The position numbers and the translations under genes were made by a program. 64,000 nucleotides of DNA, from assembly GCF_001423745.1 (NCBI RefSeq), contig NZ_LMPC01000001.1, positions 311,923 to 375,922 on the forward strand, written 5' to 3'. Under the pieces are notes generated by a model that made no database searches, had not been told where the DNA came from, and saw only the letters and a list, made by a program, of their open reading frames with translations. Each line of letters opens with the position of its first letter. Within the stretch, counting starts at the first letter, position 1. Source of the DNA: Arthrobacter sp. Leaf337 (GTDB lineage: Bacteria; Actinomycetota; Actinomycetes; Actinomycetales; Micrococcaceae). This document shows, one piece after another, positions 1 through 7,932 of this stretch.

Positions 1-1141
1 CCGGGAGGAACGCGGTGATCCCTTCTGACGGCCCGTACCTTTCCCACGCCTCGCGCAGCTGGCGCTCAGGGAAACGTCCGGCGGCAGCGGCGCGCACCTT
101 GTTCAGGACCACCTTCGGTGACGCCTGGGGAACCGCTGCCTCAAGTTCAGCAAGACCGCGGACGAGCCGCGGCACGCCGATCGAGTCGGCCGATCCCACG
201 GCATAAACGGTGTCCGCGAGCTCGAGGCTCCGCAGCGTGGCGGCATTCCTGCGTGGAGCCATGGTGTCAAAACTGAGTTCCTCGTCCGCTTCGAGGCAGA
301 AGCTGGTGTCCACCACGACGAAATCCGCGACCTCCCGGGCCCTCTCAAAGACGACACCCAGGGCTGTTGCGCGCAATTCGGTCCAGCGATCCGCGCGTGT
401 GATGCCTGTCAGAATCCGGAGCATCCCGGATTTGAGGACGACGGGTGTGGCAATCTTCAGCAGCGCGCCGGCATCCAGTTGCCCCAGGTCGGCCAGCCGG
501 CACGCCTGGGCTAGACCTGCGGATTCATCCAGCAGTCCCAGCATGCCCGCGACGCTGGCTCCATAGCTGTCAGCGTCAATCAGAAGCACTGAATTGCCGG
601 CCGCGGCGAGTTCACCGGCCACGTTGACGGCCACCAGAGTCCGGCCGGGAGAACCCGCGGGACCCCAGACGGTGATGACTTGTCCGCTACCGGACGGCTC
701 TCCCGGGACGGCATCGATTTCCTCCGGCACGGTCCGGATGGCGGCACCGGTGTCCGCGAATCCGCTGTCCCTCACCTGAAACGGCGCGGGACTGGCCCAC
801 CGGGCAACCGCGCCCGAAATCCTGCCTGCAAGTGCTGCCGAGTCAACCCCCGCAGGCGCTGCCGTGACACCGATCGCCGTCAGCCTCACCGTTTCTTCCG
901 TACTGTCCGTCAATGCGATGACGACGACGCCCACGGCTGTGAGCCGGTCAACAAGCGAGGCCGTCAGTTCGTCACTCCCCTCCGCGACAACGGCTGCACG
1001 GGCGAGGCCGCTCTGGCAGGCGGCCAGCAGTTCTGTCAGCTCCGAGCATCTCCTCACCACAGTGACCGGTCCATGGAGGCGTTCGAGGCCGCCGACCAGA
1101 TCCTCCCGGGACTGACCGACCGTGACGACGGGGATACTCAT
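1..1141 (-). CDS. CpaE/MinD-like P-loop ATPase, 3' end outside window
   Basis: About 380 residues are visible from an ATG at 1141; the frame is still open at the left edge, so the C-terminus is missing. An N-terminal ~140-residue receiver-like region with no obvious catalytic signature leads to a deviant Walker A (VWGPAGSPGRTLVAVNVA) near residue 155, then LLIDADSYGASVAGMLGL and FVVVDTSF, the layout of CpaE/MinD ATPases that position Flp/Tad pilus machinery. The start overlaps the stop of the upstream SAF gene (ATGA), so the two are co-translated. The K of the usual KGG Walker A appears replaced (SPGR), as happens in divergent actinobacterial CpaE proteins. No pilus genes are in view to confirm the role. 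Confidence 0.75.
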   Translation of the reverse strand, partial: MSIPVVTVGQSREDLVGGLERLHGPVTVVRRCSELTELLAACQSGLARAAVVAEGSDELTASLVDRLTAVGVVVIALTDSTEETVRLTAIGVTAAPAGVDSAALAGRISGAVARWASPAPFQVRDSGFADTGAAIRTVPEEIDAVPGEPSGSGQVITVWGPAGSPGRTLVAVNVAGELAAAGNSVLLIDADSYGASVAGMLGLLDESAGLAQACRLADLGQLDAGALLKIATPVVLKSGMLRILTGITRADRWTELRATALGVVFERAREVADFVVVDTSFCLEADEELSFDTMAPRRNAATLRSLELADTVYAVGSADSIGVPRLVRGLAELEAAVPQASPKVVLNKVRAAAAGRFPERQLREAWERYGPSEGITAFLP

Positions 1142-1782
1142 GATGTTCCGCCGCCCGGGTTCCAGACCACGGAAATCCTCGCCTTGTTCGCCTGGGCACC
1201 AAGCAGCCTTGGCATCTGCTCGTCAGTGACAAGGACCATGACCACCGTGGAGCGGGAAGATCCCAACGTGGTCGAGCCCGGGGTAACTTCGGCGATCTCA
1301 GCCCCTGGAAGCAACAACTTCGGTTCGCTGAAGCCGTTGCGGGCATCAGGCAGGGCCACCCAGACGTCAACCCGTGACCCTGCTGCGGCCTGCTCCGGCA
1401 GGGCTTCGTCGACAGTAATTGCGACCGGCTTACGGTTCAGCGCATCGGGCTTGCCGAGGCTTCCCCGAGGAACCAACTGGTCCGGACCGATCTGCTGCAC
1501 GGCAACCATGCCCTCGGGAAGTCCGGCCTCTGCGGTGACGTAGTGGGATTCCACGTCGCCGAGCCTGACCTTCACACGGTTGACGTTTTCAGCAGTGACT
1601 TTCTCGCCGACGGCGATCTGACCTTTTGCCGCAAACACCTCGGTGGTCTGGTCGGCGGCCCCGACCAATGACACAACACCGGCCACGGAGGCCAGGACCA
1701 GCAGGAACCCGAGAAGCAGCCTCGGATCTTTCCAAGACGGCTTTTTGAGCCTGACTGCAATGGCCGTCGTACCTGAACTCAC
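1138..1782 (-). CDS. SAF-domain (CpaB-like) membrane-anchored protein
   Basis: A 214-residue protein with one N-terminal transmembrane helix (LLLGFLLVLASVAGVVSLVG, residues ~22-41) followed by a SAF domain (TTEVFAAKGQIAVGEKVTAENV, then a long beta-rich tail). SAF domains of this type occur in CpaB/RcpC proteins of Flp pilus systems and bind sugar or peptidoglycan-like ligands. The GTG start at 1782 has a purine-rich GGGGGGAAC ribosome site 5 bases upstream. It is co-translated with the CpaE-like gene and diverges from the HTH gene at 1936. A pilus-assembly accessory role is inferred from domain pairing only. Confidence 0.75.
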   Translation of the reverse strand: MSSGTTAIAVRLKKPSWKDPRLLLGFLLVLASVAGVVSLVGAADQTTEVFAAKGQIAVGEKVTAENVNRVKVRLGDVESHYVTAEAGLPEGMVAVQQIGPDQLVPRGSLGKPDALNRKPVAITVDEALPEQAAAGSRVDVWVALPDARNGFSEPKLLLPGAEIAEVTPGSTTLGSSRSTVVMVLVTDEQMPRLLGAQANKARISVVWNPGGGTS

Positions 1783-1935
1783 GTACTGTTCCCCCCGTCG
1801 GTGCCGGCGGACTGGCTGATGCGCCGGACTACCTCATTGTTACGGCAAATGGGCCTGATCGAAAGTCAAAAGACCAAACAACGCCAAACTGTGGATAACA
1901 GCACCACCCGACGCCAATGGTGGCAAAATAGAAAC

Positions 1936-2115
1936 ATGCCCCGATTCCTCACCCTTGCAGACGTAGCAGAACAGCTGCAGATCAACTCCCCGGCGGCCTA
2001 TGCGCTCGTGCGTAGCGGCGAACTCAAAGCCATCCAGGTGGGCGGACGCGGTTATCTTGGGCAACTTGTCGGCTTCGAGCGTTCCTTACCCGGAATTCCA
2101 GGGTGTAGGGCCTGA
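1936..2115 (+). pseudogene. 5' fragment of excisionase-type HTH gene, cut by element
   Basis: Codons 1-39 (MPRFLTLADVAEQLQINS... to VGGRG) are the first half of a small MerR/excisionase-like helix-turn-helix protein. After the CGC GGT junction the reading frame runs into element DNA and encodes an unrelated 20-residue tail ending at TGA 2113-2115. The missing half, starting RGQWRVEEKMLEQY, is at 8502-8606. Joining the halves at the shared CGCGG restores a 71-residue protein with a continuous frame. The truncated 59-residue product keeps the recognition helix but loses the wing and the C-terminal helix, so it is probably non-functional or interfering. The ATG at 1936 is preferred over in-frame starts further upstream because homology to the element paralogue begins there. 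Confidence 0.85.
2047..2059 (+). repeat. attL: left 13-bp terminal inverted repeat with CGCGG core
   Basis: CGCGGTTATCTTG at the left junction is the exact reverse complement of CAAGATAACCGCG at the right junction. The first five bases belong equally to the interrupted gene (core), and TTATCTTG is the first recombinase-arm candidate inside the element. Confidence 0.8.
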
Positions 2116-2190
2116 TGATAGGGAATTGTTTATGTTCGTTTCGTGAGGAACGTTGGGCTGGCTTGGGTAGTGTTTGGGGCGTGATGTGTT

Positions 2191-2430
2191 GTGGCTGAGA
2201 AGCGGTTTCTGGCGTTGGCCGATGTTTCCGAGATCCTGAATATTTCCTCGGCGCAGGCGTATGCCCTGGTGCGGTCGGGTGAGTTGCCTGCGATCCAGGT
2301 CGGGGGTCGTGGCCAGTGGCGGGTTGAGTCGCGCCTTTTGGAGGAGTACATAGCCCGGGGTTATGAGAAGACCGCTGAGTATGTCCGTGCGCAGTCTGTT
2401 GAGAGCCGACCTGTGCCGGACGAGCTCTAA
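2191..2430 (+). CDS. Element-borne excisionase-type HTH protein, paralogue of target gene
   Basis: A complete 79-residue MerR-like HTH protein (FLALADVSEILNISSAQAYA, then VRSGELPAIQVGGRGQWRVE and a C-terminal helix LLEEYIARGYEK). It matches the disrupted host gene nearly residue for residue through the HTH and wing, then diverges at the C-terminus. It starts with GTG at 2191, about 140 bp inside the left end and in the same orientation as the interrupted gene. Its codons are T-richer at wobble positions than the chromosome. The sequence over the insertion motif reads GGTCGTGGCCAG, so the CGCGG core is absent and it is not itself a target. It ends tail to tail with tnpC (3-4 bp overlap). It may replace the lost host regulator or act as the element's directionality factor. 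Confidence 0.85.
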   Translation: MAEKRFLALADVSEILNISSAQAYALVRSGELPAIQVGGRGQWRVESRLLEEYIARGYEKTAEYVRAQSVESRPVPDEL

Positions 2431-3038
2431 CGCTTTTCAGGTGTTCGGGCCTCGAGCTTTATGACGGGTGCGGTCTCGTTCCGGTGTTTCATCATGGTCC
2501 TGTTGATGGACTGCGCGGCGCGCAGCTGGTCGTTCAGGTCCTCAACTGTGGCTTCGAGCATTGAGATAGCGGTGCGGGCCTTGTCAGCGTTCTCACGCTC
2601 GGCCGTGAGCTCGTTTTCCAGCTCCTGGATGTAGTTCGCCATCTGTTCCGGCGTCCGCCCGGCCAGTGCTTCGGCGAGATTGGCGCGTACTGCACGTTTG
2701 TAGTCATCGCGTTGCCGGGTGACGGTCGCGAGCCGCTCCTGGAGCCGGAGGAGTTCAGTCACGGCGCCTTTTGGGGTCATCCCTTTTTGCTCGTGTCCTT
2801 GGGCCCATGCTGCGCGTTGTTGGGCGGCGGCGCGGCTGACCGCAGTTTTGAGCTCGGGGTTGTTGTAGATCAGCCAGCGGCTGACCCCGGCTGCCCGGGC
2901 TACTGAGGAAACGGTGAAGAGTTCCGGGCCATTGATTAGCTTCGCGACCGCTTTCCGGACGCTGGCCTGTTTAGCTTTACTTTCCCTTTTCTTGGCCGCA
3001 ATGAGCTCGGCAACTGCTGCCTGCCGTTTTTCGCTCAC
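2427..3038 (-). CDS. tnpC: TnpC-like protein (DUF6262 family)
   Basis: A 203-residue basic protein. The N-terminal part resembles a winged-HTH DNA-binding segment (FTVSSVARAAGVSRWLIYNN, residues ~41-60), followed by a long charged coiled coil (residues ~90-190, rich in ELENELTAEREN-type heptads). Small proteins of this kind are encoded after the two recombinases of Tn554-family elements and influence orientation and efficiency of transposition. The start overlaps the tnpB stop by 4 bp (ATGA), so translation is coupled. The length is larger than TnpC of Tn554 itself (125 aa by general knowledge). Assignment is by architecture and context. Confidence 0.75.
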   Translation of the reverse strand: MSEKRQAAVAELIAAKKRESKAKQASVRKAVAKLINGPELFTVSSVARAAGVSRWLIYNNPELKTAVSRAAAQQRAAWAQGHEQKGMTPKGAVTELLRLQERLATVTRQRDDYKRAVRANLAEALAGRTPEQMANYIQELENELTAERENADKARTAISMLEATVEDLNDQLRAAQSINRTMMKHRNETAPVIKLEARTPEKR

Positions 3039-5545
3039 GTTCGGTTGCCGTTGCTGACGGGGGTCACTGGCAGCATTCGGCGCCCTTCTCCCACGGTGGG
3101 AGGCGGCGCTGAGGCAGGGATCTGCTGCAGCAGCGTGACGGCATCGTCGATCGCCGCCCTGTCTTCAGGAGTAAGCCTGGATTTTTCCTTCAGGAGTGCG
3201 GTGCGCATTCGCTTATAGGAGCTGATCTCCTCTTTGAGTGACTGGTGGACCCAGGGTTCGGCGATGTCCCCGGCTGAGGCCAAGTCGGCGGTGAGGGCGA
3301 CGATGTGGGCGTCGATCTGGGGCAGGTGGGAGAGGTTGGCTCGGTAGTACTGGCATCCGCCGCATTTGTTGCGGACAGGGCAGGATTGTCCGGCTGCTTT
3401 GACGTTGCTCGGTTCGGTGCAGAGCCCGAGGGGTGTTGAGACGGATTCCCGGACATAGGCTGCATAGTCTTTGGGGCCGTGGAGCAGTCCCCGGCGGTCG
3501 ATGGTGGTGCTGTTGACGGTCTCGATGGCCTGACGCTGTCGTTCCCTGGTGATCTTGATGTATCCGGTGGAGGTGGTGAAGCTTTTGTGGTTCATCAGTT
3601 CTTTGATGACGTCGGGAGGGGTGCTGTTGTCGCTGAGCCGTTGGGCGTAGGTGTGGCGCCAGTTGTAGAGGCCCATCCGGGAGCGAGTGAGGAAGTCGGC
3701 TGGTCTTGCCGGGTCGTCCTGGACTTCGGGCAGGTTCCGAATCCTGTCGATCCAGCGCCAGTAGTTGGTGTGGAAGCCGGTGGGCGTGATGTGGGTCCTG
3801 GACTGGGGACCGTAGAGCCTTGGCGACGGGAACAAGTAACCGGCGGCGTCGGGGTGGATGTTCTCGATTGTCCCGAGCGCGTTCTGCCAAGTCTGAATGA
3901 CACGGGCCGTGGAGCGGTGGATGGGAAGTTCAAGCCCGTATTCGGCCGTTTTATGGCTGTCGTAAATGATGTATGGCTGGCCGTCATCGGTTTCCCGCAG
4001 GGTGTCGCGCCGAAGCGAGTAGATCTCAGTCGGCCGCCGGCCGAGGTCCCGCAGCAGTTGGTAAATCGTCTGCAGCATGAGGTTCTGGAAGGCCCGGGTT
4101 CGTCCGGCCGGAGCGGCATAGGCCGCGTCCACGGCGAGCAGTTCCAGGTTCGCATCAAGGATCCTGATGATGTGGTCCGGGATCGCTTTCCCGGGGTTCT
4201 TGTGCGGCCCTGCCGTCGGCAGGGACTCGGCGGTGATGAACATGAATCGGGCGCTGACCTGGGCCAGGATTTCCAGGTCGCCTCCATCGCGTAGCATCCG
4301 CTGGAAGAGCTTGAAGTAGTCGTACTTGACCGAGTCCGTGCGGGGTTCGCCGTCGGGCCCGGTGAGGTGGCGGTATGCGTCCACGACCGCGTGCGCGTCG
4401 GCCCGCGTCAGCTGTTCTGGCCGGGTTCCGTGTGGTCGGCGTGCCAGGGCGTCCGAGGCGACCTGGACGGTGCGGATGACGTCGCGGACCTGATCGGCTG
4501 CGAGGTCGAAGTGGCGGGAGTATTCCTTGGCTGCCTGGCGCAGCCAGTTCACGCTGATGGGGCGGAAATCGAGAGTGCCCTTGGAGCAGATTGTGCGGGT
4601 TGTCCGGTCCTTGCGGAGGCCGATGACCGCGGCGTCCCAGACGTCCTCAGAGCGCATGTCCCGGCCCGAGTGACGGTAGCGCCAGCGGGCGGTGAGCAGG
4701 CCGGCGTGCCGGAGGAAGCCGACGACGCCGGCGTCGGGGCGTGGCCGGGCCTGTTCGGCGTCCAGCAGCCTGTGGATGGAGCGGGCGCGGGTTTCCATGC
4801 CAACGCGGACGATTCTGCGAATCGTGGCAGGGAGGATCCGGTATGAGTTCCGGTCGCGTTCCTGGAGGACGAGCAGCAACTCCGTGCGAAGGATCGGTGG
4901 CAGATCGATGAAGGAGAACTCGTGACGGTGGTAGCGGATATCGAGGGGACGTTCGACGGTGATGAAGGCTTCGTGGTCGACACCGAGTTTGGCGAGTTTC
5001 CGGAACATTGCGTGGTGCCACAGACACAGACCGGACGCGCGCTGGTTCGATTCCTCCCTACACCCCCGGGATGCGCACGCCTTGCCGGGAGGAAACATCT
5101 CTTTCTCCGCCACTGCGAAGTCCTCGATGGTGGGCCGTTGCTGTCCGTTGTCGGAGCTGTGATGCCAGCGTGCGTAATGCCGGTGGCAGAGTCCCTTGAT
5201 CATGCCCATGGCCCGGCAGCCCTGCCCGGCTGAGCCGACTATGCATCGCGGCGGGTTCGGGTCCAAGGCACGGCGCCGGGTCGGCGCAGGTTCAGCACCT
5301 GGTTCACCGCCCAGGCAGGAAAGGCAGAGGCGACCTGTGACGCTTGCGACCCGCGGGCACCCGGGCGTGGGGCAGGCATAGATTCCGGTTAGCGGATTAT
5401 CCGGGTCCGCAGCGAACAGCCATAACTGGGCGTCCCATTCCCCTGAACGCCAGGGGTGTTGCAGCATGGATTCCAGAAAGGCGAGGTATGAACCGGCCTC
5501 AGGCACCGGTGATTCACGGCGCAGGAACTCAGCGGCGGCGGTCAC
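3035..5545 (-). CDS. tnpB: TnpB-like large tyrosine recombinase with Cys clusters
   Basis: An 836-residue tyrosine recombinase. The C-terminal catalytic domain shows the first Arg in GRRPTEIYSLRRD (~residue 500), R630 in YNWRHTYAQ (the HxxR His is replaced by Tyr, with His just after the Arg), H653 in LMNHKS and the nucleophile Y662 in STGYIKI. The N-terminal 180 residues hold three zinc-finger-like clusters (C58/C63/C74/C77; C101/C110/C120 with His; C157/C162/C174/H177), and a further Cys group (C709, C722, C728, C731) follows the catalytic domain. Tn554 TnpB is the nearest described relative. It is coupled by 4-bp overlaps to both tnpA and tnpC, and probably acts with TnpA at the element ends. 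Confidence 0.8.
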   Translation of the reverse strand: MTAAAEFLRRESPVPEAGSYLAFLESMLQHPWRSGEWDAQLWLFAADPDNPLTGIYACPTPGCPRVASVTGRLCLSCLGGEPGAEPAPTRRRALDPNPPRCIVGSAGQGCRAMGMIKGLCHRHYARWHHSSDNGQQRPTIEDFAVAEKEMFPPGKACASRGCREESNQRASGLCLWHHAMFRKLAKLGVDHEAFITVERPLDIRYHRHEFSFIDLPPILRTELLLVLQERDRNSYRILPATIRRIVRVGMETRARSIHRLLDAEQARPRPDAGVVGFLRHAGLLTARWRYRHSGRDMRSEDVWDAAVIGLRKDRTTRTICSKGTLDFRPISVNWLRQAAKEYSRHFDLAADQVRDVIRTVQVASDALARRPHGTRPEQLTRADAHAVVDAYRHLTGPDGEPRTDSVKYDYFKLFQRMLRDGGDLEILAQVSARFMFITAESLPTAGPHKNPGKAIPDHIIRILDANLELLAVDAAYAAPAGRTRAFQNLMLQTIYQLLRDLGRRPTEIYSLRRDTLRETDDGQPYIIYDSHKTAEYGLELPIHRSTARVIQTWQNALGTIENIHPDAAGYLFPSPRLYGPQSRTHITPTGFHTNYWRWIDRIRNLPEVQDDPARPADFLTRSRMGLYNWRHTYAQRLSDNSTPPDVIKELMNHKSFTTSTGYIKITRERQRQAIETVNSTTIDRRGLLHGPKDYAAYVRESVSTPLGLCTEPSNVKAAGQSCPVRNKCGGCQYYRANLSHLPQIDAHIVALTADLASAGDIAEPWVHQSLKEEISSYKRMRTALLKEKSRLTPEDRAAIDDAVTLLQQIPASAPPPTVGEGRRMLPVTPVSNGNRT

Positions 5546-6642
5546 TGCTGTTCCTCCCGGCCGGGCAGCGTTCCTTCAACAGCGCCGCGAAGCTCATCCT
5601 GTGCAGGGTGCAGATAAATGGACGTCGACGCCAAAGACCTGTGGCCCAACAACGCCATGATGACATCCGGGTCGACCTTGGCCCTCGCCCATCCGGTGGC
5701 TGCCGTATGACGGAACTGATGCGCCCTGACCGGCAAACCCGTGGCCTTCCCGATAGCCTTGAGCATGCTGTGAAGCCCCGAGTAGCCCAGCGGCACCGGG
5801 CTCTGACCGGTCGCAGCCAGAAACACTGCGTCGGGCTGGTCGCGGCCAAGGGAACTGTATCTCTGCGCCATGTAGGCCGAATGCACCTCGCAAACATCAG
5901 CCGGCACGGGGACATCTCGCTCATACGGTGACTTGGCCCAGGCCCCGTTCGGGTTGCTACGCCTTTCGATATGGACGTGGGGTCCTGGAATTGTGCAGCC
6001 CAGATGGCCGGAGTCGGGCAGCATATGCATGTCTTCCAGCCTCAGACCGAGCGCTTCACCGGCACGCAGACCGCAACGCAACATGAGCAGCACCAGGAGC
6101 CTGTCCCGCGGCCGATCGACCGCCTCCAAAATACAGTCGGCTTGTGTCGGGGTCAGAACCACGGGCCGTCGTTTGATCTCTCGGGCCTTTACCAGCCTTG
6201 CCGGAGCCGTCTTCCACTGCCCTGCTAGCTTCAGAGAAGCCACTCCAGGGCGGCCTCCTTCGACGGTCGCCCGGAGGTGGTCAGTCGCGAACCCCTGCGC
6301 CACGGCGTAGCGCAAGAACACCATTACGGCCGTCAGATGGGCATTGACCGTCTTTCCAGAAAGCCGACCGCCGTTGGCAGAGGGGCCTTCAAGACACGCT
6401 TTGTAAGCCGCAAGCTGATGGAAGCGGAGCCCAGTCCATGCCGTGCCGGTCTCTGCGCACCAGGACAGGAACCTCGCCAGTCTCAGTTGGTAAGCCTTCT
6501 GGGTGTTCACCGCCCGCCCGGAATGGAATAGCCACAACGCGTAGCCGCGGCATTCCTCACTCAAACGGAAGCGGTCATCCACCACAACCCACACGTTCGC
6601 ATCTTTCTCGACCGTCACTTGAACCGCTTGAAAAATTCGCAC
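5542..6642 (-). CDS. tnpA: TnpA-like tyrosine recombinase
   Basis: A 366-residue phage-integrase-family protein, close to the length of Tn554 TnpA (about 360). It has an N-terminal SAM-like core-binding domain (residues ~30-125) and a C-terminal catalytic domain with R193 (CGLRAGEAL), H308-x-x-R311 (HQFRHT), H334 (LLGHRS) and the nucleophile Y343 (STSIYLH); all expected residues are present, so it should be active. It is the first gene of the recombinase operon. The GTG start at 6642 lacks a strong ribosome site; an internal start cannot be excluded. The upstream region (6643-6834) carries repeats that could be promoter or accessory binding sites. Confidence 0.85.
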   Translation of the reverse strand: MRIFQAVQVTVEKDANVWVVVDDRFRLSEECRGYALWLFHSGRAVNTQKAYQLRLARFLSWCAETGTAWTGLRFHQLAAYKACLEGPSANGGRLSGKTVNAHLTAVMVFLRYAVAQGFATDHLRATVEGGRPGVASLKLAGQWKTAPARLVKAREIKRRPVVLTPTQADCILEAVDRPRDRLLVLLMLRCGLRAGEALGLRLEDMHMLPDSGHLGCTIPGPHVHIERRSNPNGAWAKSPYERDVPVPADVCEVHSAYMAQRYSSLGRDQPDAVFLAATGQSPVPLGYSGLHSMLKAIGKATGLPVRAHQFRHTAATGWARAKVDPDVIMALLGHRSLASTSIYLHPAQDELRGAVEGTLPGREEQQ

Positions 6643-6757
6643 AAACGGAAGCTATCCTGTTCAAGCAGGGCAAAAGACAGCTACTGCTAGGCCAGAGGAT
6701 TAACGATTATCAAACTGCAACCCCTCACTCGCGTCTTCGTTCCTGCGCAATACTGCC

Positions 6758-6840
6758 CGGTAAGGGGTCGGTATTCTGCGGCGTCCCGTCCAGGCCAATT
6801 TGGCCCTATTTGTCGGACCGCCAGCGCCCGGTAAGGGTTC
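6758..6840. repeat. Element-internal repeats CGGTAAGGGTTC upstream of tnpA
   Basis: CGGTAAGGGTTC at 6829-6840 recurs exactly at 7835-7846; a one-mismatch copy CGGTAAGGGGTC is at 6758-6769, and a related inverted copy lies near the left end (CCTTACCCGG, 2084-2093). All are inside the element. They could be accessory recombinase sites or remnants of internal rearrangement. The rest of 6643-6834 shows no gene. Confidence 0.5.
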
Positions 6841-7280
6841 CACAAACGCACCCTTTATCTGGGCGAAGCGGCAACGATTGACACAGCATGGATCTCCGGT
6901 TTGCTGACTCTAAGTGCGTCAGCGCTGGCCGTCTTCGGAAATCACGAGGGAGACGACGTCTTCCGCTGGGGGGCGCCGCTGTTGTTATCCTGGGAGCCTG
7001 CGGCGGCGTAGCGCACCTTGTCCGAGGTCACGTCAAGGGGTCGCCGGTGGTGTTTGCGCCCGCCCGCTGGTACCTCGTCATGATGGTGGTCCTGACCCCA
7101 CTCATGGCTACGACTTTTGTTTTGGCTCTCATGGACGGACCCAGCCAGTTCCTCTCTCCGCGGCCATTTTCCCTGCTCATAGGGACAGGCCTCGCGACCA
7201 TGTTCCGTCCCGAGGAGGTTGTGGAGCACGAACGCGCCTCTCAGAGATTGAAGGAGGCGGGAAGCGGCCAGGTAGCTTAG
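6835..7280 (+). pseudogene. Frameshifted small multi-TM membrane protein (element cargo)
   Basis: A frame opening after TAA 6832-6834 encodes HKRTLYLGEAATIDTAWISG and a hydrophobic stretch (LLTLSASALAVFG), reaching VFRWG at a run of six G (6968-6973). From there the protein-like sequence continues in a different frame (AAVVILGACGGVAHLV, WYLVMMVVLTPLMATTFVLA, FSLLIGTGLATMF) to the stop at 7278-7280. One extra G would join the halves into a ~four-helix membrane protein. No convincing start codon precedes the first half, so it looks 5'-truncated at the repeat 6829-6840 as well. An ATG at 6888 opens the second frame but gives an Arg-rich unnatural N-terminus. No family recognised. Confidence 0.45.
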
Positions 7281-7402
7281 AGGCCACTAGCGGCAGCCCC
7301 GTTCGCTCTGGCGGCGTCCCGCTCAAAGTTCCGACATCCCTTACGAGACGATGCTGAGCCACGTCGTGCGTTCAGACACCCCCGATATTCAGCACATGGG
7401 TG

Positions 7403-7618
7403 TCAGTCGCTTCCAAGATTTTTATCGTTTGCTCTCTCTAACGACTTCTGCCTTCGATGCTTCCAAAATGTCGTACCGGATTGAAACAACCCAAGCACTA
7501 TGAAAAGTATGCCGGGCAGCACCTTGCCGTCAGGAAGAAGGGCAATAATGAGTCCGCCGAGAGCGACCATGATTCCGAGAATGCCGATGATGTAGGGGGT
7601 TGCTTTATGCATCTCCAT
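7403..7618 (-). CDS. Small two-helix membrane protein (element cargo)
   Basis: A 71-residue protein starting at ATG 7618 with AGGGA six bases upstream. Two hydrophobic helices (YIIGILGIMVALGGLIIALL, residues ~9-28, and VLPGILFIVLGLFQSG, ~33-48) are joined by a short DGK turn and followed by a basic, charged tail (FWKHRRQKSLERANDK). No family is recognised. Lies inside the Tn554-like element; function unknown. Confidence 0.5.
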   Translation of the reverse strand: MEMHKATPYIIGILGIMVALGGLIIALLPDGKVLPGILFIVLGLFQSGTTFWKHRRQKSLERANDKNLGSD

Positions 7619-7932
7619 GTTCCCTAAATGCGGCCGGTGGCGGGTGTCTTTATATCCTCTAGCGTACTGCCAGGATTGATCGCAACTTGGCTCCCGAGGC
7701 GGTGGCTTTGCCCCAGGAGTCCGTAGCTGTTGGTGGCGGGTTCCTGATTCGCCACGGTCCGTTCGAGGAACCGGGAAACGGTTCGGGACGGGATGCATAG
7801 GCCCGCTGAGCAGTTCATAGCGGAGGGACCGTTGCGGTAAGGGTTCGGCTTACGGGACTCGTGGCAGCGGGGGTGTGAAATTGAATCCAACGTTCCACGG
7901 GCACACTGTTCAGGAAGGATCCATGACCTTGT
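7619..7932. other. 314-bp element region with no supported gene
   Basis: Only low-quality open frames occur here. It contains the second exact CGGTAAGGGTTC repeat (7835-7846). It is probably the upstream region of the 71-residue gene plus spacer. Confidence 0.5.

Noticed and set aside
6888..7280. 130-codon gene starting at ATG 6888
   Set aside because: Its first ~28 residues are Arg-rich and unnatural, while another frame supplies a protein-like N-terminal half up to the G6 run; annotated as a frameshifted pseudogene instead.
7624..7890. 88-codon minus-strand frame between the cargo genes
   Set aside because: No ribosome site, no hydrophobic or domain pattern, and composition unlike the neighbouring real genes.
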